From: Exophiala sp. HKRS030
Lineage: Eukaryota; Ascomycota; Eurotiomycetes; Chaetothyriales; Herpotrichiellaceae
Direction of reading: 5' to 3'
DNA length: 64,000 bases
Assembly: GCA_023897205.1 (NCBI GenBank)
Contig: JAHWDD010000001.1
Coordinates: 2,170,001-2,234,000, forward strand
The position numbers were made by a program, and so were the translations under genes. Of the stretch, positions 45,358 through 58,434 are shown piece by piece (position 1 is the first letter of the stretch; every line of letters starts with the position of its first letter). The notes below the pieces were generated by a model, which ran no database searches, was not told the origin of the DNA, and saw only the letters and a list, made by a program, of their open reading frames with translations.

Positions 45358-48300
45358 GAGCAAGCAGAATCCCTAAAAATACACACAGAGTATTTGTTTT
45401 GCAACAAGGGTACTTTAACGCCGCTCCAATCTGCTCCTACGTCAGGTTGTGTACTACTGTATTATGTTGTATCTCCTATGTAAATGAGACTCATCGTTTC
45501 ACATCGCGATCGCGATTTGCCAAATACATGTCCAACGAGGGTGAATCCTATCAATAAGGCGTATCTCCCGAAAGAGTGGTTTTTGGTTTCATGACTAGAG
45601 CTGCCATAGATTTGAGATATTGGCCGATGACCAGAAACCCGACTGAGGGTGGCTGTGGGAATCTAGCCTCTGTGACGCACCTATCGGCCTTATGACTGTA
45701 TCGAGCTGCACGGAGACTCTGCGGCGGTCGGTTAGGCAGTGATGACAAGGATATGAAAGTGCTTCGTATAGTTGACAAATCTCACTTAATATCAGGAAGA
45801 TTTTGGAAATGGTAACTCGTTGCATAAGGATACCTCGCTTGCTGCGCCTCATGATACATGCCACCTGCATGCTTTGTCGTCGAACCAGCCGAGACTGACT
45901 TCAATGGCTCTTAATTTCTTGGGGAAGAGAGTATGGCTATCTCAGATTGACATGACTCTTTGGACTTACCCAACAGCCTGAGAATCGTTGAAGTGGACAA
46001 TCTCAGGATGGACAAGTTGTTCATATCCATCTTCACCAATCTCTCGACAGGATCAACACGAGAAACGGACGACCGTTGATCGGTCGATCCCGATCGTTTA
46101 TGCACGCAAGCCCTGAAGAACTCCTGAAGAACTTTTGACGCGTATATCGTCGTTGTAGCGCGCTTCATCTTGACGGATTGTCGCAACTCGCCGGACCCTG
46201 TACGCTGGATCGCGCAGGCCAGACACAGCGTGTCTCCTCCTGGCGATTCTGGTAACATACACCTTGGCTTCGGAGCAATAACTTCTAGTCAAACCGCTTC
46301 TCAGTCATGAAACCACAAGGACAACGTGATTTCCAAATCATGGGATTCACGCAATGTCATTGATTAGTGTGAGACTGGAGGAGTGTCAGAGGCGTTGGAG
46401 AAAGGCCAGCGTGGCTTCTACGCGTCCGAGAGGGACCAGCTGTTGGCGACCACAAAAACAAAGTCATGCGACCGTGATCAGCCTGACCAGCAACAATACA
46501 CGCGGCCGCTGTTTTCTTCGCATTCTTGGTGGTTGATTACGGTTTGGATACAATGGAAGATTGGAAGGTTGGAAGCATGGAAGATTGGAATCCAACAGGC
46601 TGGCTACTAGACTGGGATGAGGCGCAGAGGCCTAGCCGGAGCAAACCTGAAACACGCTGTTGTCAAGCCATCGCCAATCGTGGCCTTTCGGTGATCACCC
46701 AACGCTAACAACCAAAGCGCCTCAATCCAACCTCGTTAAGAACTCATGGTGCTCCGTAGAGGTTAGAACATCTCATCGGGCTGCCGGGCACTTCCACGGG
46801 TCCACCCTGACTAGCCACGAGTCCACGAGTCCACGACTCACGACTCACCACCGAGATGATACAAAGTTACAGCACACGCTTCTAGTTAGTTCGAATACCC
46901 AACGGGAACAGCGTGGTTTAATCTCACGTCGATCCACCTCCTCAGGTTACAGGCCTCCAGTGGACCCTTAAGCCTGGCTAGAGGCTACAGCCTGCCTGTG
47001 CATCGACCGTCGAGTCTCCAGCCACGCCAGCATCCAGGCCATGCCGTTCATTAGCAATGTCCATGAAACAACCTCATGACGCAGGAGTCCTTGTTCCCAC
47101 TCCGGACGGTGGCCACCCGACACTTTTGGGGCCAGATGGAGATTATGCCCCAACTCTCATTGGACTGGTCGATCAGTGGAACATCTCCAGTTCAGGTAGA
47201 GATATATGCCCCCAAGCCGGGGTACGAGGTGGCTCCTGTCTCTAGGATCTTTGCGGACATCCACGCAGTATTGAGGGGGAGGGCCGGAGAGAGGCAGAGC
47301 AAATCTCTCCTCTTTCTTGTCGTCGATGATGCTCTATATGATATCAGCATTGACGTGGCAGGATGCGGTTGACAGGTCAGACATGGAGCACGGCAACCGA
47401 AAATCTGTCACACGACGGGCACGTTGAATAGTGCCACGCCTGACATTTCACCAGATCTCTGGGGCGATGCCATTCTGTCGATACCCGACTGGTCAAGCAC
47501 AATAAGGCGTCACCATCTCCCACGGAGTCAGTGCCGAGTAGACTTTGGCACCAGAGTTTTCGAACGTCAGGCACTACAAGTAGTAACGCTATGGGAACCA
47601 GTCAAAAGAGCCGCTGAGTTTCACCTACAACGCTCTCACGTCAAGTAATCACCCGCAGCAGCTGAGAAATGCTTGTCTCTAGATGACCATGGCCCACGCC
47701 GGTTGTTGCCGGTCGCTGATGCTGAAATGCTGATGCTGAATGCTGATGCCGAGGCTTGCGGCTTTTCCATTCCATAAATTTGCCCTTTTTATGGTTCATT
47801 GTGCATGCCGTTGCATGTCCACAACGAGGTCAATTTCACAATCCATTTCCGACTGCTTGATGTCGAGTTCTGAACCAGATATCAAGCCACAGAAGCCACA
47901 AAATTCTGGCCCAAGAACCACAGTGGACACTTGGCGCTTGGGAACAGGGTCGAACACGAACAACTTCCTGTTCTTCACCATATCCGAACAAGAGCCAACA
48001 AGGACATGGCGACGTCGTGAGTTTCGGCTTCGGAAACGTCTTCGGCTGAAGACCGTCGACCATCCTCTAATCTTTTTATCCTTGGTTCATGTCGAGACAT
48101 CCATGATCGGCAGTCGTGATCAACGCATTATACCGCATGTGAGTTATGCATCTACCGTCGTCTGTAGATTCAGGACACCGTCTGCATAGGCTGGTTCGCT
48201 TTTGTCTCGACCTCTTTCTAAAGTTAGCAACTAATATTTGGAAATAAATTGCGATGCTCATTCATAGCCAAAAAGAGAGTGACTCATTATAGACATTATT

Positions 48301-50243
48301 GTTACACAGTATTTACTATCCTTTTCTCTTCAGTACTCCCAAATCTTGTGCTCCGAGCCGTTCATGTAAGAGATACGTTGGACTAATTTCAACAATGGCA
48401 CTATGCTAGCGGTTTCCCCTACACAATGATATAATCTCATTACATACATAGCATCTGGTAAGACCAGTGCCAGTTCAAATCGTCGCCTCTGAAATTGTTT
48501 CGGACTGACGGACCTGGTCGCCTGGATGATGGTGCAAGCCTCAAGAGTTAAGACCCAACAGTACGCCGTACCCTGAGTGCCTGGCCTTTGCTTCGGGCTT
48601 GTATTTGACGAGCGCCACACTCTAATTCTCGCCTGACGCACCAACAAGTGTTGTCAAATGCTAATGGACCAGGTTTGTCGGACCAGTGCTCACTGGGCCT
48701 AGCTTGATGGATGCTGGAATCAGGCTTGATCTTGGACGCGGGTTTGATCAGCGCTTTTGAACATCGTCAGAAGCCCTGGGAAGTCCTGCATAAGGTTTCA
48801 CCAAAGCCAACATTTCGACATCCCTTTGCTTTGCACCTCTGCCGAGATGCTCCAGTCCATGGGCGCTGCGTCTACTGCTTCCGTGGATGTTTCTCGACTT
48901 CTGCCCAAGCGCGCCCCGCTCATTGACTGAGGAGCCGCTGTAAATTACCCCCCTGAACCATGGCTCGTTTGGCCTGCCTGGAGATGACGAGCAGCACCAC
49001 CGTCAGCCATTCGCGCACATCAAAGTTCAAAGCACAGGGTCTCCAAGCCCTACAGGACTCGGAAATTCTGGCCAAAACATCGAAACACGACTAAGGCAGT
49101 GACTATATCCACTGAGGATAGGTAAAATGGCTTCGGCCCCAGAAGCACAGTCCTTTGTGTGGCGTTCGACCGCAACCAAATGAATCTTCCCGTGTGCGTT
49201 GGTACGAGTACAGTAGTTTCTCCTCGTAGACACACGCCTTGTTTCCACGAAAAACATGTCGCTTTTGTTGGAGAGGCGTCCCTTTCAAAGTCAACTTTGA
49301 CGTACCAGGTACTCCGTCGCTGAAAGGCCCATATTATCTACCACTGGAGCACCTTTGTGGGATCCATTTCCCCTGTCCAGTAAAATTCCTCTATCGAGTC
49401 GAGTCCAGTCTCGCTGGTTGTGCGCAATTCCCGCTTGCTATGCTAGCTGCACCTTGGATCTCTTGTATACGTTCGCCTTTTTCTTTTTAGGTACCTGGAG
49501 TATTTTCGTTTTCTTGAAACCTGCCCGACGCTCTTTAGTTTCCTTTCGTTCAACCTCTGCCTCGGCGTGCTCGCATGATCATTTATGATCCTCCTGACCG
49601 CCTCACTCGAGAGATCTGACACGATCGACCCCACTACCCTTTAACGGCACGTTTCATATTCTACACTCATTTCGCACGGGATCTTTCTTTAGCCAGTGAC
49701 CGGGGTTTCGGTTATTGGGCAATTTGAAGCATTCTTCTAGAAGGAATTGGTGTGGTGCCATTTGGCGTATGCTCCGTCAGATGTGGCATTGAAGCGTCAG
49801 CCTGTGACGCTATACTGCTGCCAAATCTTTGCCGAAAGATTGTTCTCATCAGCCTGTGAACTAGTCGCGACCTCCCATGACACATACTCGAGACGGTTGC
49901 CTAACTATATCACTATTGACTTGGTCCGCAAGCGCGATCGAGGGGCATCCTTGAAGTCTTTGCGCTTCGTTGAATTTTGGACTACATCGTTCGGCCGTCC
50001 ACCATCGTCAAGAGTCGGGTTGTTCTTGAATTGTGGTGATAACTCTGCCGATCAAAGTCTAAGCGAGTTCTGGGGAAATCGTATGAAAAAGGTGGCATTT
50101 GTCGAGAGCGAGAGGCGAGGCATCGAAGATCAGGGCGGGGATAGTGTTCCGGTCGTTCACACAAACACGCAGACAATTGCCTTCGACAAGAATAGTTTCT
50201 CTCGGTCGCTCTGGCGTCGACCTGCAGTGTGCGCTCACCTTAA
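45358..50243. other. Gene-free region, 4.9 kb
   Basis: No supported gene. Short direct duplications occur at 46553-46592 (GGAAGATTGGAA twice), near 46813-46840 (CACGAGTC/CACGACTC units) and 47717-47750 (GATGCTGA units). The longest ORFs (149 codons at 47740, 218 codons at 49747) have Arg/Ser-rich random-looking translations and no family resemblance; the second runs into the 5' end of the next gene in another frame. Confidence 0.5.
47717..47750. repeat. GATGCTGA tandem units
   Basis: Four imperfect units of (GA)TGCTGA(A) in about 34 bp. Probably replication slippage. Confidence 0.6.
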
Positions 50244-51440
50244 ATGGACGGCAATGACCGTCGGCCCTCGCAGTATGGACAGCCATACCACACGCAGGCG
50301 CAATCGCGACCACTGCCAGGACAACCAATGGGTCCGCCGACCAGTGACCGGTATGCGCAACCCACAACCCCAGCGCGGACTGATATCGGCAGGTCTTCGA
50401 TGACGCGACCGTATCTTCCTGCTTATCCTGGTTATGGTTATCAAGAGCAACAGTACGGCGGTGCTCACATGCAAGGCAGCAGCCCGATGCAAGGAGTTGA
50501 GATGCAGTACTCACCTGCATATATGCAAGATGCCTCGAGGCAGCAATCCGTTCAAGCTGCCCCATCCCAGCAGCAACAACAATATTCCCAGTATACACAT
50601 GGTGCAATGCTCCCTCCTGTTGGGCCACAGTCTCTTTATGACACAATGTCGTTTCAACAGCGTCAGTCTGCTGCAATAGAAGTCATGGCGAGTCAGCTTG
50701 CGGTTCCACAATATATGGGACCCGGGGAGCACAGTGGCGTTGGGGTTGGCTCCAGTACCTCTCATTATATGACTTCGCAGGCTGAGACTGTCTCCTACGG
50801 TGGCGACTCGACAGCCAGGGCTCCATTGGCACACTCATACAGCGCAACACAAGGAGACTTCGGCGTTGTTGAGCACTCAGAAGCAGAAGAGCAGTCAGGT
50901 CAGGATGTGTCAGAAGAAGGCTTGCGACAGTATCGGCAACAGATCAGGTTGATCTTCGACTCAATCATCGCGAGCAGGGTAACAGAAGCCAGTGAGAAGG
51001 TGATCAACCTCTTTCGTTGGCTGGTCAATTCTGTCACCACTCTTGGTATGTCTCCTTCGTCAGAGAATTCATCCCCGAAGACTGGCTTACCTTCAGCAGG
51101 CTTGCATCATGACGACGAGAGACGACATGCCGAACGCATTGAGATCTGGCGAAACATCAATCTATGTTGGGAGGCTCTTGGACAAAAACAAAAAGACATC
51201 ACCGAGGAAGCCTTGCGAAGTCGGAGACCTCCTGGTGACATTCTTTCTGCCGAAGTCATTACTGATCTTGTCAACGAATTGATAAGTCTTTGTGACCAAC
51301 TGGAACAATATGGACTCGTGGATTTCGAGATGGGTATCTGGGAGGAACAAATCGTCCACATCTTTACGCTCTGTCTGGACCTTCTGGCTCCCTCCGAAAC
51401 AAGCGGACAAAGCAACCAGGAGCACCGAGAATCGACGTGA
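50244..51440 (+). CDS. Q-rich protein with an ordered helical C-terminal domain, function unknown
   Basis: An open frame of 398 codons begins MDGNDRRPSQYGQPYH. Residues 1-210 are rich in Gln, Tyr, Pro, Ser and Gly (QAAPSQQQQQYSQYTHG), prion-like in composition. Residues 225-385 look like an ordered helical domain: EEGLRQYRQQIRLIFDSIIA, KVINLFRWLVNSVTTLG, HAERIEIWRNINLCWEALGQ, AEVITDLVNELISLCDQLEQ and GIWEEQIVHIFTLCLDLL. A 54-nt intron is likely at 51046-51099 (GTATGT donor, CAG acceptor). It is a multiple of three without stops, and removing it joins TTLG to LHHDDERRH for 380 residues. I believe the C-terminal domain is conserved in Pezizomycotina but know no function. Confidence 0.78.
   Translation: MDGNDRRPSQYGQPYHTQAQSRPLPGQPMGPPTSDRYAQPTTPARTDIGRSSMTRPYLPAYPGYGYQEQQYGGAHMQGSSPMQGVEMQYSPAYMQDASRQQSVQAAPSQQQQQYSQYTHGAMLPPVGPQSLYDTMSFQQRQSAAIEVMASQLAVPQYMGPGEHSGVGVGSSTSHYMTSQAETVSYGGDSTARAPLAHSYSATQGDFGVVEHSEAEEQSGQDVSEEGLRQYRQQIRLIFDSIIASRVTEASEKVINLFRWLVNSVTTLGMSPSSENSSPKTGLPSAGLHHDDERRHAERIEIWRNINLCWEALGQKQKDITEEALRSRRPPGDILSAEVITDLVNELISLCDQLEQYGLVDFEMGIWEEQIVHIFTLCLDLLAPSETSGQSNQEHREST
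51046..51099 (+). other. Probable 54-nt stop-free intron
   Basis: GTATGT donor, CTTAC near the 3' end and CAG acceptor bound a Ser/Pro-rich insert (SPSSENSSPK) that interrupts an otherwise helical domain. The length divisible by three hides it from simple ORF calling. Confidence 0.65.
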
Positions 51441-54400
51441 CCCTCACGCCCTCCTTACGCACGCCACGATTTCACGCTTGGTGACGACGCATACGACGAG
51501 CTTACGAAAACACAATAATTTCCTTTGTTTGCTATGCATTATTGCTTGATGATTTATACCATGCACGATATATGATTTGTATGATTACCACTCTTGTACT
51601 TCTGCATGCATGGTGTACGATTACGATCGTGAAGATCTTGGGACATCCTTGCCTCACTACCAAAATGCGTGTTGGATTGAACTTTGGAAAACGATGGTGG
51701 GCCTTTTCACTTGTGTTACATGTCTCATGGCGAGGATAGATTCTCTTTACATGCCTTGTCTTTAGTGCGATGCGCCTCTGTACATTACTTTGACTGAGGG
51801 ATTTGTGGATTGACACACGCTTTCGGTATTTCCACGAACTTATATTTCGACTGGGGAATGTCGGCTACTAGATGAGTTCGCTAAAATAGTATCAAGCGTT
51901 CCAATTTGAAGCATTTCTACGACCTTGGTATATTCGCGTCCAACTCTATAGCAAAATCGGAAAAAAACTATTCATAATAGGTTAGACATGAAGGATGCTG
52001 GGGAAAACATCGTGTGTCCATTCATATTGATATCTCTAGCTTGTAATCCCGAATTTCATCCTCTTTCCAATAGAAAGTCACATTGCCTCTGCGCACGTGT
52101 GGACAGCTTGCAGCACGCTGTTTCTTTCGAATCTTTTTATATCAAGTTCATAGATCCACCCGCCCAGAGTCCAAACGACATGGATATCCCTCGCGAGTAT
52201 CGAGATCGCTTCACGGCAGGAGATCTGTTGACGCCATGCGGGAGATCTCCATCCCCAGGAACCTGGAGGCCAACATCAAAGGGATACCCCGGCAGCAATA
52301 TCAGCAGAATCGTCCAGGTCTAAAAGGATCAGATCATCCTTTCAAACGGTCAGGGAGGCCCCACTCTCATGTCAACGGCTCGCTCTGTTGTGTCTGAGCT
52401 AACAAGGTCCCCAACGACAACTTCAAACGCTCGCGCCGTCAGAAGTTCCAGAGTCTATTTTCCTGGGGTCAATGCACGCAGCTGAGACCTGGTGGTGTGT
52501 GCGTTTCTTTCGCAGTTCTGTTGGCTATATAGACGGCTGCGCCGCGCCTGGCACCAATGTCGTTCAGAAAAGCGCATCGTGCTCAGACTTGTGTGGACTC
52601 GATAATATCAACACACGCTACATCAAGCCAGCGTAAGAAGATATATTCGACTTGCACGTCGTGCAGAAAGGGGAAATTTTCTCTTTCTAGACCACTGCGC
52701 GCTGAACCCTACCTCTACCTCAATCTACCCCGGAATTTGCGATGCACAATACTACGAGAAGACCATAGTTGTCGCCACTTTGTTTGATTAGAGCTCAGAG
52801 AGTTTCGGTCCATTGAGCAGATCACGACGAGACCTGAGCTGGCGACAAATTCACATTCTCCTGACTCGAGCAGATTCGTTAGTTGACACGGTGAGACAAA
52901 GGTTCTTGCTGCAAGAATGCAATGGCCTAAAACAGGTAATGCACCACTTCATACCCCCTACCCGTCTTCTGGAGGTATTTCATCTAAATTGTGAACATAC
53001 ACCACATTGATGAGTCCTTATCACACTCGAAGTTCTGAGCATACATCTAAGCCGGACGATGAAATTGCCGCACCACGATCCCGGTTTGTTTGTTCACAGC
53101 ATCATGCCTGCCATCGAAGACAGGAATACGATGTCGTTACATCCGGACCCATCTGGCTCCTCCGTACCATCCTCGCAACGACTTTCGGCGTCGCATTGAT
53201 GCCCGTCGGGCTAACACTCGCCCACGCACACATTCCGACGAACTTTTTGCGGGTGCATGCTGCAAGGTCAATTCTGACATATTTATGTTATGCGTCATGC
53301 GGATGGTGATCTTATGCGGGCAGCAAATGACACCTAACGCGGGTCCATTTTGATTGTCCAAAACAGGGAAGTGTACTTTTGGGCGGCAAATCATACGGAC
53401 ATCTACAATGCCCAATACCATTGCCATTGGGCTAGATATGGTACCTCGTTCACCATGACCTATGAGAGTGTATCGACCTTTTTGCATCATTATCATTTTG
53501 CAATAAGCGGGCTCAACCTGCAAGGTACTATGTGCATATGACCGACGAATTGACAAAACTTATACAGACTTTGGCCTGTCAGCAGGCGTTGTCCCCTGCC
53601 TTCGCCTTCGCAGCTGCCCAATAGTGGAGTCTGTACTTCTCCCCGCCTTAAGACCCTCAAGGGCTTTGCCGCAGAAGCACTCCTTGTGTTCTGACGGCTT
53701 CTCTCCGTTTCGCACAAACTATCATGGTTACCCATCTCAAAGATGCTACAGACAGGCCTGCATATCAATCACAATTTTTCCAGGGATGAGCCCGTGGGAA
53801 CATTGGACAGGCAGCGGCGTGAACAACGTAACTTCATGGTAGGATCCATGCCAGCAGGTATATGGCACAGCAAGTCTTGGGCGCTGATGTGACCAGAACG
53901 CCAGCTCCGTGCAACAGTCCAGACTTTCACATATCACAGGCTATGAACATGGATCTGGGTCCGGCATAGCGAAGGTATCTGGTCCGCTTTTGGTTTCTCG
54001 TCTTCACGTCGTCCACTCAACGTGATTGTCACTTTTGCGTATCCCGGATACACTCATTCGACTGAACTGCCCGAGGCTACCTTAGCTGTCGCGAGCGAAG
54101 CAAAGATTGGTCAGATGGTCACTTTCAATCTTCCTGTGAAGCATGCTCTAACGTTTCCGGCACGGTCCACACACGAAATAATCATCTTCTCAAATGAAGC
54201 GAGGAGACAAGTCTTGACTAGAAATAATGCCCAACGACAATCTTTCGTTAGACCTAATACAGCTTGCCAATCATCCCCTGTCATCGCCTCCTTGTCCGGC
54301 AATTGGACGAAACTGCGGCTTGTTGAGAAGGCGGAGTCGTCGGATCTACCTTGTCTCTGTCTTGGGATGGAAGTCTCTGCCATTCCCGCCCCCTGAGAAC

Positions 54401-56401
54401 CAGAGGGACCATGAAGTCGTGTTAGATGCCCACAGGAGCCAGGGCGGCCAAATGAGACCCGAGCCCCTTCCTCACCGTTCTTTCGAGCCTTTGAGTAACG
54501 TACAACGAGAGTCTCTGTGTTGGCTTCAGAAGATCAATACTCTGTTCAAGGCCTCGTGGCAGTCGTCCAGTGTCAGTAGCAAACTTATTATCTGATCCCG
54601 TTCCAGATACTCAGGGCGTCAAGGGGGACGACTTTGTGGTTCAGCTGACCCGACTTTCCAGAAAATCCCAAAGGCCTACCCGTGGCTTCCATTTCGACCG
54701 TTACTGTGAACCCTCAGTGTTGGCCATGGTAAGGAGAGCACACTTCTCTCCAGCCAAGAACTTACTCTCTCCAACGGCGCGGCTGGGATGAAGGACCAAG
54801 ATACAGATGCTGATGTGTTGGACCTGTGAAAGAGAGTCCACCAGAAGTCCAAATTTTGATACCTCTCCTACCACCATCTGGTGATAGGCCACATTGCACA
54901 GCTATCATGGATCATGCTTGGCTGTCAATCGTACAAGTCAGATCCTCAGAGCAAACGCCGAATGGTCATACTTATCCAACACTGGTTATATATTGACGGT
55001 AGGTGTATAGCTCGATTATTTGAACGACCTGTCTTATTCACAACATCGTCGGCCGTCCCCAGCTCTCATTCCTTCTGTAGCCGCTGCTTGCACCCTCATC
55101 TATTGTACCATTCTCTTCGCACAAAAATGCTCTATTTTCATCAGAAGATAGTGTTAGGCAGGCATACATGAATATCTCTTTCATCTCTTTCAGCCTCTCG
55201 ATATCCCATCCCTCTAACGCCAAGTGTGTACAAGTCATCTCACGTACTTGCGTCCAGAGTGCAGAGCGTAGCCATCATGACAGCCACTAGCCTACTGAAG
55301 ACAGCAATGCCTCCATTCGCATCAGGTCAAAACCTACGAGGAGCGGCTTCAGGATGCTCAAAGATCTCACTGCCAATGGTGCACAGTTGGTTCCTCAAAC
55401 CGCGCGTGACCAGATGGATGGACGTACAGGCGGATGGGCGGAGAGAGAGAGAGAGAGAGATCTATCCCATCATGGAATCAACCACTGTACTGTCCCAAGC
55501 CCCGAGTTCGCTGCTCGGTAGGACAAATTGCTGAGACCTGCCAGACGGGGCTGTGTTGCCTGCTGCAAAGTCGGACGAGGCCATCACCGTCGACTTCGAC
55601 TTCGACTGTGACATGGGTTCGGTTGGGGCTGCACACGGAGCATGCAACGGCAGAGACTGTCATGGCTGTCGTCGGGGGTATCCATCCACCATGCCACTTC
55701 TACATGGATACCGCGATGGCACGAGTGATTCGGTGTGGATCACATCAGACAAGCAAAGGATACGACCAGTATCTCTGGATCAAAGGGATAGGATGGTGGA
55801 ATGACTGGCATGTACACACACGCTGCACGAGGGAGCATCTGGAGATGGCGACGGAGGAAGAAGTGGAAAGTACAGAAAATTTCACCTCCCTATTGACTTC
55901 ATACGCAGTCTTGACTTTGTGAATGCAATTAGGCGGCTCTTCACCTATGCAGAGTATACTTTCGTACATGGATATTGCAGGCAAGGCTTCCTGGGACGGT
56001 GAATGTCTAGTGAGCACGTTCGCTATTTATAGCTGATGAAAGCCACCCTGTTGCAGTTTGCGCTCCAGAATCATTGACATTATTGGGCTTCACTTCTCGA
56101 CAAGTTTGCATAGGAGACAGCTTCGATATTCGTGACCAGAGGTGAGCAATGAAGGAATGAGATCGTCACAGACCGACCACAAATCCCGATGTATTAGCCT
56201 ACTTGTGTAGATAACAACAACTCGTGATAGTCCTGATAGCTCAAACCTTTAGAAGACCGTCAACGCCATGCTTCAACGCTCATGCAGCAAATCTGAACCA
56301 AAGATGGATCGCATCACCCCTTTATGCTTATGCGAACACTAGTTTGTAAACAAAACTTTTAGTCCATTCAAACTCTAGCCCAAGCCCGAGGCGCCCTTGA
56401 T
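51441..56401. other. Gene-free region, 5 kb
   Basis: No supported gene or RNA. ORFs of 100-160 codons occur on both strands but overlap one another and lack family resemblance, splice context or coding-like composition. A (GA)10 microsatellite lies at 55441-55460. Confidence 0.5.
55441..55460. repeat. (GA)10 microsatellite
   Basis: Ten uninterrupted GA units. Confidence 0.95.
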
Positions 56402-58434
56402 TCAGGGCGTTTGAAGGGTATCTATACCCGGTGTCGTGCCTTTCTTCTCCGCTGGATTGGGAGGAGCTTGAGAATCACCGTCCCTTTCAGCCACCATTGT
56501 GACCTGAGGATCCGGGATCTGAATGTCGAAATTGAGGTACCCAGTTCTTCGTAAAGAAATTATTTTCACGCCATCACGGGCACCGACGGTATGATTCCAA
56601 TCTTCCAACCATTCCTCAAGGGCTCTCAATTGACCTTTTACTCCAAGTGGCCGAAAGTCTTCCCAAAACCACCCTGTCACAAGTCCTAAGAAACCATCCA
56701 ACCAATTCCACGTGGAGAAGGGATCATATGCCGTGCACAAGGTGTGGTTGATATGCTCAATAACATAACGGAATTCTTGTTCTTGCATTAGGGGATCTAG
56801 AATTTCGGGATAGATATTGGAAAAGGTGGGTGCTAAATCGCCTGCAACCATCCAATCGCGACGGATGCGGATTATGCGGGTCGCCGAATACTCAGGGGAA
56901 TCAAGTGGTACATGAGGGTTTAAATGTGGGAAACATGGGTGAGAAGGACCCCAGGCGAGCTCTTCAGCGACACTTTCGTCGTCTTCTCCTGTATAAGGCC
57001 TCTGGTCATCGTCATGAGAACTGGCTACTGGTGGGTTTCCATCCGTATTTGTCCTGGCGTAGGCTGATGATCGGAGTGAAAGGCCGGATTGGGCGCGATT
57101 CAAAGAGCGATGGGATGTGATGCGACGGGGAGGGTGTAGAGGTTGATCGAGTGGACTGACACCGTAGCCTTGTCCGAGGACGGAGGATGTCTGCTGTGTT
57201 TCGGTGTCACGCCCACGAGGATTGTGACCCTGAGCAAGGTGGGCGCGTTCGGGCTCGTGGAGGCCATTCGAATTGTTTTTCTCTGAATCAGTCATGTGTT
57301 CGGCGGCTGGGAGGGGAAAATCCGAAACCGTGCGGCGCTGTTGGTTTATGGGCAGAGGGATGCTGGTGCGGTCACCGGCTTGAGGAGCCAAATGGGGGCT
57401 GTGTTCGACGGTAAGATCCTTGGGCGAGTGTTGACGTGAGCGACGCTGCTCAGGTAGATTGAGAAGGGTGCGGACTTCACCCGTGGCAGCGTCGATAGAC
57501 GATAGCTGCCGTTGGTGATGAGGCTGTTGTTGAACACGGACAGGAGTAGGTCGAGGGACGTAGTTGATGGGGTTCAGGACTCTGGATGTGGCAGAACGGT
57601 TATCGGGTGCGATGATCCTTTTCTGTCGGACCAACAGAGCTTCGAGAAAGGATCTTCTCTGTAGCTGTTGCGAATGAGGATCCGCCAGGGTCAATATAGG
57701 TGGGTCGGGGTCAATGACAACAGTCTGATGGGATGACCCGAACTCAGCAGATGGCAGATCTGGGGAAGCAGTCAGGGCCGAATGAGACAAAAACGCATCT
57801 CTAACAGGCTGCTTTTGAAGCGCCCGCGGTGATAAAGTCGGTGATGAAGATATTGCGTTATCCGTGGTTGGTGGAGAGGGGATGTCGAGGGTGGTGTGCA
57901 AAAGGGGAGGGAAATTAGCTGCAGAGATCGAGGGCGCAGGTGTGAGTGGTGCAGGCGTGGAGGAAGGTGCAGGTACAGTTGAGAGGGCAGTTGCGACGGC
58001 GGTTTCAGTGGCAGTCGTAAGTGCAAGTACAGGTACAGGTACAGGTACGGAGACTGTCGTGGTCGCGCTTGCCCTAGGGGTTGAAGGTTTAGAAGGTGCA
58101 GGTGCAGGTGCAGATTTTGTGGAGAGGAAGGTGCGACCGGGCTCGGTGTCGGCTGCGGTTGTCCTTGGTTGGTGCTGAGGTCGGCTGAAAAGCCACGGGT
58201 TGTTAGGGTTCTTTGGGATGTTCGGGCTAACGATGAGACTGAGGACCAGATTGCTCGCTCCCTATTTTGTGCCTGCAGCTCGCGCAGGTACCCCTCTGTG
58301 GGTTTCAACTTATGCAGGAACAAATTCGAGAAATCGTCGTAGTAGTCAGTCTCAGTATCGCCGTCTGTAGTCGTGGTGACTGTATTGATAAGGGTAGTTG
58401 TAGCAATCTGTTCACTTGCCCTACGGGATGGCAT
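56402..58434 (-). CDS. Erf4/Golgin-A7-domain protein (Ras palmitoyltransferase subunit), probable frameshift
   Basis: The C-terminal part carries an Erf4 domain: YSATRIIRIRRDWMVAGDLA, PTFSNIYPEILDPLMQEQEF, YVIEHINHTLCTAYDPFSTW and GFLGLVTGWFWEDF. Erf4 partners the DHHC enzyme Erf2 to palmitoylate Ras at the ER. Before it lie about 400 residues rich in Pro, Ser, Gln and Arg. The domain frame has no plausible ATG at its 5' end. A good start (MPSRRASEQIATTTLINTVT) lies at 58434 in another frame and reads through LKPTEGYLRELQAQNRERAI to VAPSSPQ. One extra base in the AAAA run (plus-strand TTTT 58115-58118) would join VAPSSPQ to KSAPAPAPSKPSTPRA and give 677 residues. An undetected intron is the alternative. 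The domain call is firm; the N-terminal join is tentative. Confidence 0.8.
58025..58113. repeat. Two hexamer repeats within the ERF4 coding region
   Basis: Plus-strand AGGTAC units (58025-58049) and GGTGCA units (58094-58113). Read on the minus strand they encode alternating Val-Pro and Ala-Pro, so they are probably coding slippage repeats in a disordered linker. Confidence 0.7.

Noticed and set aside
47740..48189. 149-codon ORF
   Set aside because: Arg/Ser/Thr-rich translation, no motif, overlapped by ORFs on the opposite strand.
49747..50403. 218-codon ORF upstream of and overlapping the Q-rich protein gene
   Set aside because: Different frame from the supported gene, no family resemblance; most likely the leader read through by chance.
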